A stretch of DNA of 6,353 nucleotides from Candidatus Bathyarchaeota archaeon (GTDB lineage: Archaea > Thermoproteota > Bathyarchaeia > Bathyarchaeales > SOJC01), in contig JAUWDF010000044.1 of the NCBI GenBank assembly GCA_030608925.1, forward strand, positions 1-6,353, in the 5' to 3' direction. Of the stretch, positions 1 through 4,526 are shown piece after piece. Each line of letters starts with the position of its first letter. The first letter of the stretch is position 1. The notes under the pieces were generated by a model. That model did not search any database. It was not told where the DNA came from and saw nothing but the letters and a program-made list of their open reading frames with translations. Position numbers and translations under genes: made by a program.

Positions 1-33
1 GATGCTTTGAGGAAAACTGAAAGGAACTTTACC

Positions 34-42
34 GGAGGTGAT
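34..42 (+). promoter_or_regulatory. Strong Shine-Dalgarno for the SPFH gene
   Basis: GGAGGTGAT is complementary to the conserved 3' end of archaeal 16S rRNA (AUCACCUCC). It sits 3 bases before the ATG at 46 (5 bases if only GGAGGTG is counted). This fixes the start and rules against the in-frame TTG at 7. It also suggests the gene has a leader or is an internal cistron. No clear TATA box lies in the 33 bases available upstream. Confidence 0.88.
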
Positions 43-45
43 TTA

Positions 46-975
46 ATGGTAGAAGAACGTGAATGGACAGGAATAAACCTTGGCGGACCCCTTAGAATGA
101 TTGGAATGGCCATACTAGTCTTGATCGTGATCATCCTAGTAGTATTCGGCATGTTCATGGTCAGGCAAGTAGCTGTTGGCCACGCAGTTATCCTAGTTGA
201 TCCATTATCAGGAACCACAAGCGAACCAATACTTGGACCAACCTTCGTAATCAAAGCCCCATGGGTTAGAGACGTTGACATTTACCACGCCACCGACTCT
301 TTCTCAGACATAGTTCCAAGCTTCTCTTCGGATCAACTGGAAATGCAAATCGAAGTCCTAGCAAGATGGTCCTTGGATCCCAGTAAACTCCGAGAGTTAT
401 ACAACAGCTTCCCAAACTTAAACTACAAGGCGAAGGCAATCGAGTCAATTATGGAAGAAACAATTCGCTTGGTCACCAAGAACTACACTGTATTAGAAAC
501 AATCGAGTTCAGAGACATTGTAACCTCCGATATCGAGACAGCTGTTAGACAGGAAATGGCCGCTGAAACATCCCTAGCTGGAGCCTTGATGAATTTCGAG
601 TTGGACTTGAAAAACATTGGCTACCCTGCAAAATACACCGCATCCATAGAAGACAAACTTGTGGCTCAACAACAGAAAATCTCCGCAGAATTTGAGAAAG
701 AAAGAGTGCTAATACTGGCAAATGCATCAGCCCAATCTCTCATAATCGAGGCTACAGGTGAAGCCCAAGCCCTAGTCATCGAAGCTAATGGTACAAGACA
801 GGCGATTGAAACAATCCTAATGTCTGTCGGTCAAGCCGGTAACGAAACTAGGATTGCAGAGTTATACTTGTGGATTCAAACACTCCAGAGAATTGCGCCT
901 GACGTGGATATCATGATTGTTGGAGCAGACAACATACCTATACTAATCCCTGCAAACATGTCAAATCCGTAGGTG
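46..975 (+). CDS. SPFH/Band 7 (prohibitin/stomatin-like) membrane protein
   Basis: Predicted 308-residue membrane-anchored scaffold of the SPFH (stomatin/prohibitin/flotillin/HflK) superfamily. Family members oligomerise at membranes and influence proteases or lipid domains; no enzymatic role is expected. A short charged N-terminus leads into one hydrophobic segment at about residues 18-39, rich in Ile, Leu and Val. A Band 7 domain follows from about residue 40 (QVAVGHAVILVD) to 200. Next comes a long Ala/Glu-rich helix at about 205-260 (QQQKISAEFEKER, then EATGEAQALVIEANG), typical of prohibitin coiled coils. The C-terminus is hydrophobic (VDIMIVGADNIPILIP). The frame is open upstream to a TTG at 7, but the ATG at 46 is preferred because a near-perfect SD lies just before it. 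No NfeD-type partner is seen downstream; the upstream side is outside the window. Family assignment is firm, the cellular role is not. Confidence 0.88.
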
Positions 976-1040
976 CTTCGATGAGGTTTCCACACGGAAA
1001 ACACAGGAGGACTAAAGCAGGCCTACACAACCCATAACCC

Positions 1041-1045
1041 TTTTT
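1041..1045 (+). terminator. Candidate U-tract terminator after the SPFH gene
   Basis: A run of five T in a pyrimidine-rich context (CCCTTTTTCT) lies about 65 bases downstream of the plus-strand stop codon. Archaeal RNA polymerase often terminates at U-rich stretches without a stable hairpin. The run is short, so this is a weak call supported mainly by position in a convergent gap. Confidence 0.35.
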
Positions 1046-1076
1046 CTATACCCAAACTCCAGAATATTCTCTGAGT

Positions 1077-1086
1077 CGCGCGCGCA
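1077..1086. repeat. CG-alternating tract 1
   Basis: CGCGCGCGCA is a strictly alternating pyrimidine-purine tract in AT-rich surroundings. It is bracketed by the inverted pair CTCTG (1069-1073) and CAGAG (1085-1089). It lies in the convergent gap downstream of the SPFH gene and is one of four such tracts in the window. Alternating CG DNA is prone to form Z-DNA under negative supercoiling; any function here is unknown. Confidence 0.6.
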
Positions 1087-1207
1087 GAGTAAAAGATGGA
1101 GTTGGTTTAGGATTCCGGAATTTTCCACATTATGGCGCGAAATTATGAGTTCATATATGCATAGTTCGTCTAATTTTGACCTGTTGATGCCGCGTTTGAA
1201 GTGAGTT

Positions 1208-1222
1208 GAATCTTTTAGATTC
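1208..1222 (-). other. Stem-loop enclosing the stop codon of the TIM barrel gene
   Basis: On the minus strand GAATC-TAAAA-GATTC forms a perfect 5-bp stem with a 5-base loop, and the TAA stop codon (1217-1215) lies in that loop. The pairing is exact. No T-run follows, so it does not look like a bacterial-type intrinsic terminator. A role in mRNA 3' end stability is possible but unproven, and a stem this short can occur by chance. Confidence 0.4.
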
Positions 1223-2048
1223 TCAAACTGTGTTGGTTTCCAAAGGAATCTATACGTTTGCCAAGAGTCTTCCTCAATAGTGTGACGCTTTCTTCTAACC
1301 CTGAAGAAGAATGAACTTCGACTACTAATGGACCCTTGTATTCTGTTTTTCCTAGGCTTTCTAGGACTGCTGAGAAATTTATCTTTCCTTTCCCGAGAGA
1401 TAGATGCGCATCTTGTTCGCCGTTATTATCGTGTAGGTGAACGTTAACTGTGTGTTCTGCTAACGTATCCAAGAAGGTTTCAATTCTTGCTAGAGTGTTC
1501 GCGTGACCAACGTCGAGCGTAATTTTGCTCCCAGTTTTTTCGATAAGAAACATCAACTGTTCAGGATTTCCCGCGAGAATTTGATCGTCTGATTTATGGT
1601 CGTTTTCTATGGTGAAGATGATCCCATGATTCTTAGAGGCGTTTGCTAGATTTCGTAAACAACGTATAACGTTTTTCAATGACTGAGTAACCATCTCTTC
1701 TGGGTAATCCCTCGACAATCGACCAACATGAGACACAACTAGTTTGGCACCAATATCGGTGGCAAATTCTATACTCTTAAGGATCGTCTTTTCAGAGGCT
1801 TTTCTAAGGGCTGAATTCATGCTGGCTAGGTTGATATCTATGTAGGGAGCGTGCACGGAATACTTGAAATTAAAGGATTCAACAATATCTCTTATTGCCT
1901 TTTTATGTTTAGTTTTGGAGAGCGCGGAAAGCAGATGCGGTTCATCCATCTTGATTTCTACAAGTCCAACTTTTAATCGTGTGGCAAAATCTAGAAAACC
2001 AGTAAGAGACATGTTGAGACCGGTGGAACTTGCTACTCCCAGCATCAT
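1215..2048 (-). CDS. Xylose isomerase-like TIM barrel protein (sugar phosphate isomerase/epimerase or endonuclease IV superfamily)
   Basis: Predicted 277-residue soluble enzyme of the AP_endonuc_2/xylose isomerase-like TIM barrel superfamily. Members are metal-dependent sugar or inositol isomerases and epimerases, or AP endonucleases. Candidate metal ligands fall on successive strands in the expected order: His66 (SVHAPY), His107 (VSHVG), Glu148 (TIEND), Asp179 and His182 (LDVGHAN), His204, His206 and Asp207 (VHLHDN), and Glu244 (VVEVH). The length suits a single-domain member, and all these positions are intact, so it is probably active. The start ATG at 2048 overlaps the stop of the upstream CDP-alcohol phosphatidyltransferase (ATGA), so the two are cotranscribed and probably translationally coupled; an ATG codon also follows directly at 2045. 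That partner favours sugar or inositol metabolism over DNA repair, but the substrate cannot be read from sequence. Confidence 0.85.
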   Translation of the reverse strand: MMLGVASSTGLNMSLTGFLDFATRLKVGLVEIKMDEPHLLSALSKTKHKKAIRDIVESFNFKYSVHAPYIDINLASMNSALRKASEKTILKSIEFATDIGAKLVVSHVGRLSRDYPEEMVTQSLKNVIRCLRNLANASKNHGIIFTIENDHKSDDQILAGNPEQLMFLIEKTGSKITLDVGHANTLARIETFLDTLAEHTVNVHLHDNNGEQDAHLSLGKGKINFSAVLESLGKTEYKGPLVVEVHSSSGLEESVTLLRKTLGKRIDSFGNQHSLRI

Positions 2049-2659
2049 GATTTATCGCCTGAATGACCGAAGAAATGCCATATTCTTGTTATCACCACAA
2101 AGTTTGTTAAAACCGCTAACACCACAAGGCATGCAAGAACTTGATTAAGGATTCCTCCGAGCATCACGATGAAAAGACGTACATCCCTGCTGGCGGCGTA
2201 TCCAGATATACCTGACATGAAAACAACACCCAAGTCACTTCCTGCTCGTGCTCTGGTGTAGCTAACCATGAATGAACCTGCCAAAGCAGCAAATCCAACA
2301 AGTATGCTTGTAAGAATCCCCTGCTTTAAGAAAACATGATAAGTCATTCCTATCAGAATAGCGGCATCAGCGTATCGATCTAGCACAGAATCTAAAAAAC
2401 CGCCGAAAGACGATGTTTGTCCGGATAGATCAGCAAGGTCGCCATCAACGCCATCTATGATAGAACTGATCTGAGCTAATAATCCTCCAATCAATACGTG
2501 ATTTAGGAAAAACAACCCAGATGCCAACCCTACGAGAAAACTTAGAATAGTTATCTGATTCGGCGTCACTCTTGTCTGATCTGCTAAAAAACGTGCAGTG
2601 GGGCGGGAGAACTTTCTATTGATAAGTTGAGAGATTGCGCCATCCCATTCTCGCGGCAT
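2045..2659 (-). CDS. CDP-alcohol phosphatidyltransferase family protein, DIPP-synthase/archaetidylinositol-phosphate-synthase-like
   Basis: Predicted 204-residue integral membrane enzyme that transfers a phosphoalcohol from a CDP-alcohol to a hydroxyl acceptor. The family signature D-x2-D-G-x2-A-R-x8-G-x3-D-x3-D is matched at Asp69, Asp72, Gly73, Ala76, Gly86, Asp90 and Asp94. The usual Arg after Ala76 is Asp77 here (GDLADL), read from codon GAT. The four metal-binding Asp are intact. Hydrophobic stretches at about 38-66, 98-110, 115-133, 143-155 and 161-190 suggest five or six membrane helices. The wording LDSVLDRYAD and SRDVRLF resembles the C-terminal domain of bifunctional IPCT/di-myo-inositol-phosphate-phosphate synthases, but the N-terminal cytidylyltransferase domain is absent. 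It is the first gene of a two-gene operon with the TIM barrel gene. Inferred role: an inositol-phosphate lipid or compatible solute. Other archaeal phospholipid head groups remain possible. Confidence 0.85.
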   Translation of the reverse strand: MPREWDGAISQLINRKFSRPTARFLADQTRVTPNQITILSFLVGLASGLFFLNHVLIGGLLAQISSIIDGVDGDLADLSGQTSSFGGFLDSVLDRYADAAILIGMTYHVFLKQGILTSILVGFAALAGSFMVSYTRARAGSDLGVVFMSGISGYAASRDVRLFIVMLGGILNQVLACLVVLAVLTNFVVITRIWHFFGHSGDKS

Positions 2660-2664
2660 TTAAT

Positions 2665-2691
2665 ACACTTCTCTCAAGCGCGCACACTTCT
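2665..2691. repeat. 8-bp direct repeat flanking a CG tract upstream of the CDP-alcohol transferase start
   Basis: ACACTTCT occurs at 2665-2672 and again at 2684-2691, a 19-bp period or about two helical turns. The repeats lie 6 to 32 bases upstream of the minus-strand ATG at 2659 and flank the CG tract at 2678-2687. Position and helical phasing suit a regulator site or leader element. Only two copies are seen, so chance is possible. Confidence 0.4.
2678..2687. repeat. CG-rich alternating tract 2
   Basis: GCGCGCACAC is strictly alternating purine-pyrimidine and lies 19 bases upstream of the CDP-alcohol transferase ATG, between two copies of ACACTTCT. It is the weakest of the four tracts, with a mixed CG and CA composition. 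Confidence 0.45.
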
Positions 2692-2764
2692 GACCAGGTT
2701 TTTCATGCAATCACTAATTGTAACAGGAGATGTTGGCTTTGCAGTTCGCTCCATCACTTTTTTT

Positions 2765-2783
2765 ACAAGTAACTAACACTTGT
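2765..2783. other. Short perfect hairpin in the alba/CDP-alcohol transferase gap
   Basis: ACAAGT (2765-2770) and ACTTGT (2778-2783) form a perfect 6-bp inverted repeat around a 7-base spacer. It lies between the end of alba and the start of the next minus-strand gene. On the plus strand a T-run precedes it; on the minus strand an A-run follows it, so it is not a canonical terminator in either direction. It could be a protein site; the evidence is structural only. Confidence 0.3.
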
Positions 2784-2808
2784 GCATGATGAAAGAATGG
2801 ATAGTTGT

Positions 2809-2814
2809 AAAAAA
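2809..2814 (-). terminator. Candidate U-tract terminator after alba
   Basis: The minus strand reads CCAATTTTTTACAAC, a six-T run about 36 bases beyond the alba stop codon. A run of this kind directly after a highly expressed archaeal gene fits U-tract termination. There is no strong associated hairpin. The call rests on position and composition. Confidence 0.45.
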
Positions 2815-2849
2815 TTGGTGAGGTGAGGGGGTTTACTGTTTCTGCGTTT

Positions 2850-3230
2850 TTATTTTTTGAGGTTGATCTCCATCGTTGAGACATTTCTTGGGTTGCCGCC
2901 TTCTCTTGGTGTGATTTGCTCGGTGCCGATGGACAGAGCGTGTACTTTTGCTTCTTTGAAGAATCGGTTGCGGATGATTTCAGCGACGTCGACAGCTGTG
3001 CTTATGGCGCGACCTCGCGCTTTTAGGATGACATTGTTTGTGTCAGCGAAGTTAAAGGCTGTTATAACTGCCATGACATAGGTCATTGGAGGTTTATTCC
3101 CGACGTACACTACGTTTTGCGGTTTGGCTTCTCTCGGAGGTGCTTCTTTCTTTTCAACTTCTTTCTTTTGCGGCTCTTCGGCTTCTTTAGCAGATGCCTC
3201 TTCGTTTTCAGTTTTCTCTTTATCTGTCAT
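2850..3230 (-). CDS. alba: Alba chromatin/nucleic-acid-binding protein with a charged N-terminal tail
   Basis: Alba is a small dimeric DNA- and RNA-binding protein that coats archaeal chromatin. The core begins near residue 39 ([14 protein letters not shown]), contains the hallmark [21 protein letters not shown] at about 70-90, and ends [10 protein letters not shown]. Asn45-Lys46 align with the Lys16-Lys17 pair of Sulfolobus Alba, so the residue acetylated there is Asn here. Residues 1-38 form an extra Lys/Glu-rich, low-complexity, probably disordered tail; family members are usually about 90 residues. The start is uncertain: the frame is open to ATG codons at 3257 and 3272, but ATG 3230 (MTDKEK) begins the charged tail, whereas the upstream residues are unlike it. 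A possible TATA-like CTTTAAGG near 3278-3285 would place transcription start near 3256, against 3272. No good SD is seen. It lies downstream of the nuclease-like gene on the same strand. Confidence 0.92.
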   Translation of the reverse strand: MTDKEKTENEEASAKEAEEPQKKEVEKKEAPPREAKPQNVVYVGNKPPMTYVMAVITAFNFADTNNVILKARGRAISTAVDVAEIIRNRFFKEAKVHALSIGTEQITPREGGNPRNVSTMEINLKK

Positions 3231-3298
3231 TTTGTTACACTCGCTTTGGTATGCCATGTTGAATAGAAGCATGTGCCTTAAAGGTTATGGCGTATGCA

Positions 3299-3967
3299 TC
3301 AGCTCTCTTGCGCGAGTGTGTAAATGAGTGCTTGACCACGTTTTCCAACAACTTGTACTGCCCCCATGTGGCGAAGGCAATACGCCATTTTCCGAGCTTT
3401 GTTTAGGCTTAAATTCAACGCTTTGGCAAGGTCTCTGCTCGTGAACATCTTCGACAAAGTCGCTGGTAGTAAGGCATGAAAATTAGATGGGTTTGAAAAG
3501 GTGACTCGAGACACAACATTCAGTAAACGCTGATCGTGAATACTCCACCCCTTACGCCGCCAACTTCCTTGTCCGTCGTTTATGAGTATCTGTTCAGAGT
3601 GTATTAGGAGAATTTCCAATGAGAAATTGGGGTTTTTCATCATTGTGGGTATGTACACCAGTTCGGAGAACAAGTTCTCAACGCGACCTTTTTTAGGTGA
3701 TTTGCGACGTGAAAGTATTGTCTTACCCTCGACGTCAACTCGAATGATCCACTTTTTCTGTGCGATAGGATGCACCAACCGTATAGGGTTGTGTCTAACT
3801 AAATTTCCGAGTTTAGTTTTGATGGCGGAAAAATTGCGAGTTTGAATCTCAATTAGCATGTTGCCGCGTACAATATCAATGATATATTCTCCAATCTCTG
3901 TTTCTAATTTGTCATCGGAACAAGCATACCAGCGCTTGATTGCGTCATGCAGTGATTTCTCGCCCAC
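3299..3967 (-). CDS. PD-(D/E)XK-like protein with C-terminal winged-helix domain, function unknown
   Basis: Predicted 222-residue protein. The N-terminal half looks like a PD-(D/E)XK nuclease-fold core: Glu24 and Asp31 (GEYIIDIVRG), then a strand with Glu40-Ile-Gln42 (LIEIQTRNF), a Lys-bearing helix (SAIKTKLGNL, about 48-56), and a following strand (RLVHPIAQKKWIIRV). Gln42 sits where the catalytic Lys of E-x-K is usual, so it may be an active variant or a binding-only fold. A basic patch RRKSPKKGR follows at 87-95. The C-terminal part (about 170-220) resembles a winged helix, with FTSRDLAKALNLSLNKARKMAYCLRHMGAVQVVGKRG predicted as helix-turn-helix and wing. I recall similar uncharacterised proteins in other prokaryotes, including Chloroflexi, but could not search. 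The start is GTG at 3967, chosen for the SD GAGGAGGT 11 bases upstream. It lies between L35Ae and alba, 63 and about 26 to 68 bases away, depending on the alba start. Confidence 0.75.
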   Translation of the reverse strand: MGEKSLHDAIKRWYACSDDKLETEIGEYIIDIVRGNMLIEIQTRNFSAIKTKLGNLVRHNPIRLVHPIAQKKWIIRVDVEGKTILSRRKSPKKGRVENLFSELVYIPTMMKNPNFSLEILLIHSEQILINDGQGSWRRKGWSIHDQRLLNVVSRVTFSNPSNFHALLPATLSKMFTSRDLAKALNLSLNKARKMAYCLRHMGAVQVVGKRGQALIYTLAQES

Positions 3968-3978
3968 GGTTTAGCTGA

Positions 3979-3986
3979 ACCTCCTC
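3979..3986 (-). promoter_or_regulatory. Shine-Dalgarno for the nuclease-like gene
   Basis: The minus strand reads GAGGAGGT, followed after 11 bases by GTG. It is a strong SD and fixes a GTG start at 3967. An SD-led internal cistron next to an L35Ae gene with almost no leader suggests cotranscription from the L35Ae promoter. Confidence 0.75.
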
Positions 3987-4010
3987 AAAGTCACAAGCAT
4001 GCACATTTGT

Positions 4011-4028
4011 TATGCGCACGCGCGCATG
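4011..4028. repeat. CG-rich alternating tract 3 (18 bases)
   Basis: TATGCGCACGCGCGCATG alternates pyrimidine and purine without a break over 18 bases, the longest such run I found here. It contains the hairpin at 4012-4027 and occupies part of the 63-base gap between L35Ae and the nuclease-like gene. A second alternating run, GCATGCACAT, lies nearby at 3998-4007. Confidence 0.6.
4012..4027. other. GC-rich hairpin immediately after the L35Ae stop codon
   Basis: ATGCGC (4012-4017) and GCGCAT (4022-4027) form a perfect 6-bp inverted repeat with a 4-base loop, extendable outward by a T-G and a T-A pair. It begins 3 bases after the L35Ae stop codon and lies upstream of the SD of the next gene. 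No T-run follows in the minus direction, so it may be an intercistronic processing, stability or attenuation element rather than a terminator. Confidence 0.55.
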
Positions 4029-4030
4029 AG

Positions 4031-4309
4031 TCAACCGATTATTTCTACTAGACTTCCCAGCGCTTGACCCGGCACACCCTTTCTGAAACGAGCCCTAACG
4101 AGGCCGTTCTTTCCATGCAACGCCACGATTTTTCCTCGAGCCTTATGTTTTCCGATGGGCCAAGCGACCTTTCGACCTATGAGTCGCGCCGCCCCGCTAA
4201 CTGGGTCAATGCCAGGAAAACGGAGGATGTATTCTTTCGGGTTCTGGGTTTTCGGTCCCCTCCGATAACTTACGATGACGCCTTCAAAAGTTTTAGACAC
4301 AGAATTCAC
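4031..4309 (-). CDS. rpl35ae: Large ribosomal subunit protein L35Ae (eL33)
   Basis: Predicted 92-residue ribosomal protein of the archaeal/eukaryotic 60S/50S subunit, with no bacterial counterpart. Family features are complete. The N-terminal strand GVIVSYRRGPKTQNPKEYILRFPG (10-33) is followed by AARLIGRKVAWP (40-51) and the basic hairpin KHKARGKIVALHGKNGLVRARFRKGVPGQALGS (54-86), ending VEIIG. The length is close to that of archaeal homologues. The start is GTG at 4309; an ATG seven bases upstream is in another frame. No SD precedes it, and the TATA box at 4352-4359 predicts a leader of only about 20 bases, so initiation may be SD-independent. It is the first gene of a minus-strand cluster with the nuclease-like gene and alba. 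Presence of L35Ae narrows the host to archaeal lineages that retain it. Confidence 0.95.
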   Translation of the reverse strand: MNSVSKTFEGVIVSYRRGPKTQNPKEYILRFPGIDPVSGAARLIGRKVAWPIGKHKARGKIVALHGKNGLVRARFRKGVPGQALGSLVEIIG

Positions 4310-4316
4310 TTCGCAT

Positions 4317-4342
4317 TTAGGTGATAGGTTATACTTAGGTGA
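4317..4342. repeat. 8-bp direct repeat in the L35Ae promoter/leader
   Basis: TTAGGTGA occurs at 4317-4324 and 4335-4342, an 18-bp period, between the TATA box and the L35Ae start codon. The predicted transcription start falls between the two copies. In the mRNA sense each copy reads TCACCTAA, which resembles the anti-SD end of 16S rRNA rather than an SD. Possible operator or RNA element; only two copies. Confidence 0.4.
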
Positions 4343-4351
4343 AGGAAACTC

Positions 4352-4365
4352 GTATATACCTTTTC
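4352..4365 (-). promoter_or_regulatory. TATA/BRE promoter of L35Ae
   Basis: The minus strand reads GAAAAGGTATATAC: a purine-rich BRE-like element directly followed by the TATA-like, palindromic octamer GTATATAC (4359-4352). Usual archaeal spacing of about 25 bases puts transcription start near 4330, giving a leader of roughly 20 bases before GTG 4309. This is the clearest promoter in the window. Confidence 0.65.
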
Positions 4366-4430
4366 AAAGTTGTGTTATAAGCCCTTTAAAAGCTGGCTAC
4401 TCAATTTGGTAGTATAACTTATTTCTCCAT

Positions 4431-4444
4431 CGCGCGCGCGCGCA
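4431..4444. repeat. CG-alternating tract 4 (pure CG run)
   Basis: A 13-base pure CG alternation at 4431-4443 plus one A forms the longest uninterrupted CG run seen in the window. It lies in the gap between the pfkB-family stop codon and the L35Ae promoter, about 70 bases upstream of the TATA box. It abuts an AT-rich hairpin at 4444-4463. Flanking DNA is AT-rich, so the run stands out strongly. Confidence 0.65.
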
Positions 4445-4463
4445 ATACAAGAATATTTGTATT
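4444..4463. other. AT-rich 7-bp hairpin beside CG tract 4
   Basis: AATACAA (4444-4450) and TTGTATT (4457-4463) form a perfect 7-bp inverted repeat around a 6-base spacer that contributes to AGAATATT. It follows the kinase gene by about 63 bases in the minus direction and directly abuts the CG tract. It could be a dimeric-protein site or mRNA 3' stem-loop; there is no following T-run to make it an intrinsic terminator. Confidence 0.5.
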
Positions 4464-4526
4464 CATTTGAAGCGCCAAGAATTTGGACTACACTGTAACA
4501 TATTTTAGATTTTAGTGCTTAACTTT

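Larger units (their letters stand above)
976..1214. other. Convergent intergenic gap with palindromes and a CG tract
   Basis: This 239-base gap lies between the ends of two convergent genes, so no promoter is required here. It holds a T5 run (1041-1045), a perfect 10-base palindrome AGAATATTCT (1061-1070), an alternating CG tract (1077-1086), a second perfect 10-base palindrome ATTCCGGAAT (1112-1121), and an alternating pyrimidine-purine stretch CATATATGCATA (1152-1163). CTCTG at 1069-1073 and CAGAG at 1085-1089 are inverted around the CG tract and could form a 5-bp stem. No RNA gene or convincing coding region was recognised. Confidence 0.6.

Noticed and set aside
7..45. Upstream TTG start giving 13 extra residues to the SPFH protein.
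   Set aside because: The GGAGGTGAT SD is directly before ATG 46, and the extra residues are encoded by the leader and SD itself.
981..1037. An 18-codon plus-strand ORF (MRFPHGKHRRTKAGLHNP) just after the SPFH gene.
   Set aside because: Very short, no properly placed SD before the ATG at 981 (the only purine-rich stretch nearby is inside it), and not recognised as any small protein; likely chance.
1864..2148. Plus-strand open frame of 94 codons.
   Set aside because: It runs antisense across the TIM barrel and transferase genes, both of which have clear family motifs on the minus strand; its translation has no recognisable domain.
2678..4028. Horizontal-transfer island including the nuclease-like gene.
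   Set aside because: Neighbours are core archaeal genes, and there is no integrase, toxin-antitoxin, tRNA junction or visible composition break in the coding sequence.
4381..4430. Possible tRNA-like or small structured RNA in the L35Ae upstream gap.
   Set aside because: Only 4-bp complementarities (CTAC/GTAG) are seen; no T-loop motif, no cloverleaf and no CCA context.
4011..4444. CG tracts as parts of a CRISPR array or insertion sequence ends.
   Set aside because: There are no regularly spaced long repeats, no terminal inverted repeats flanking a transposase gene and no target-site duplication.
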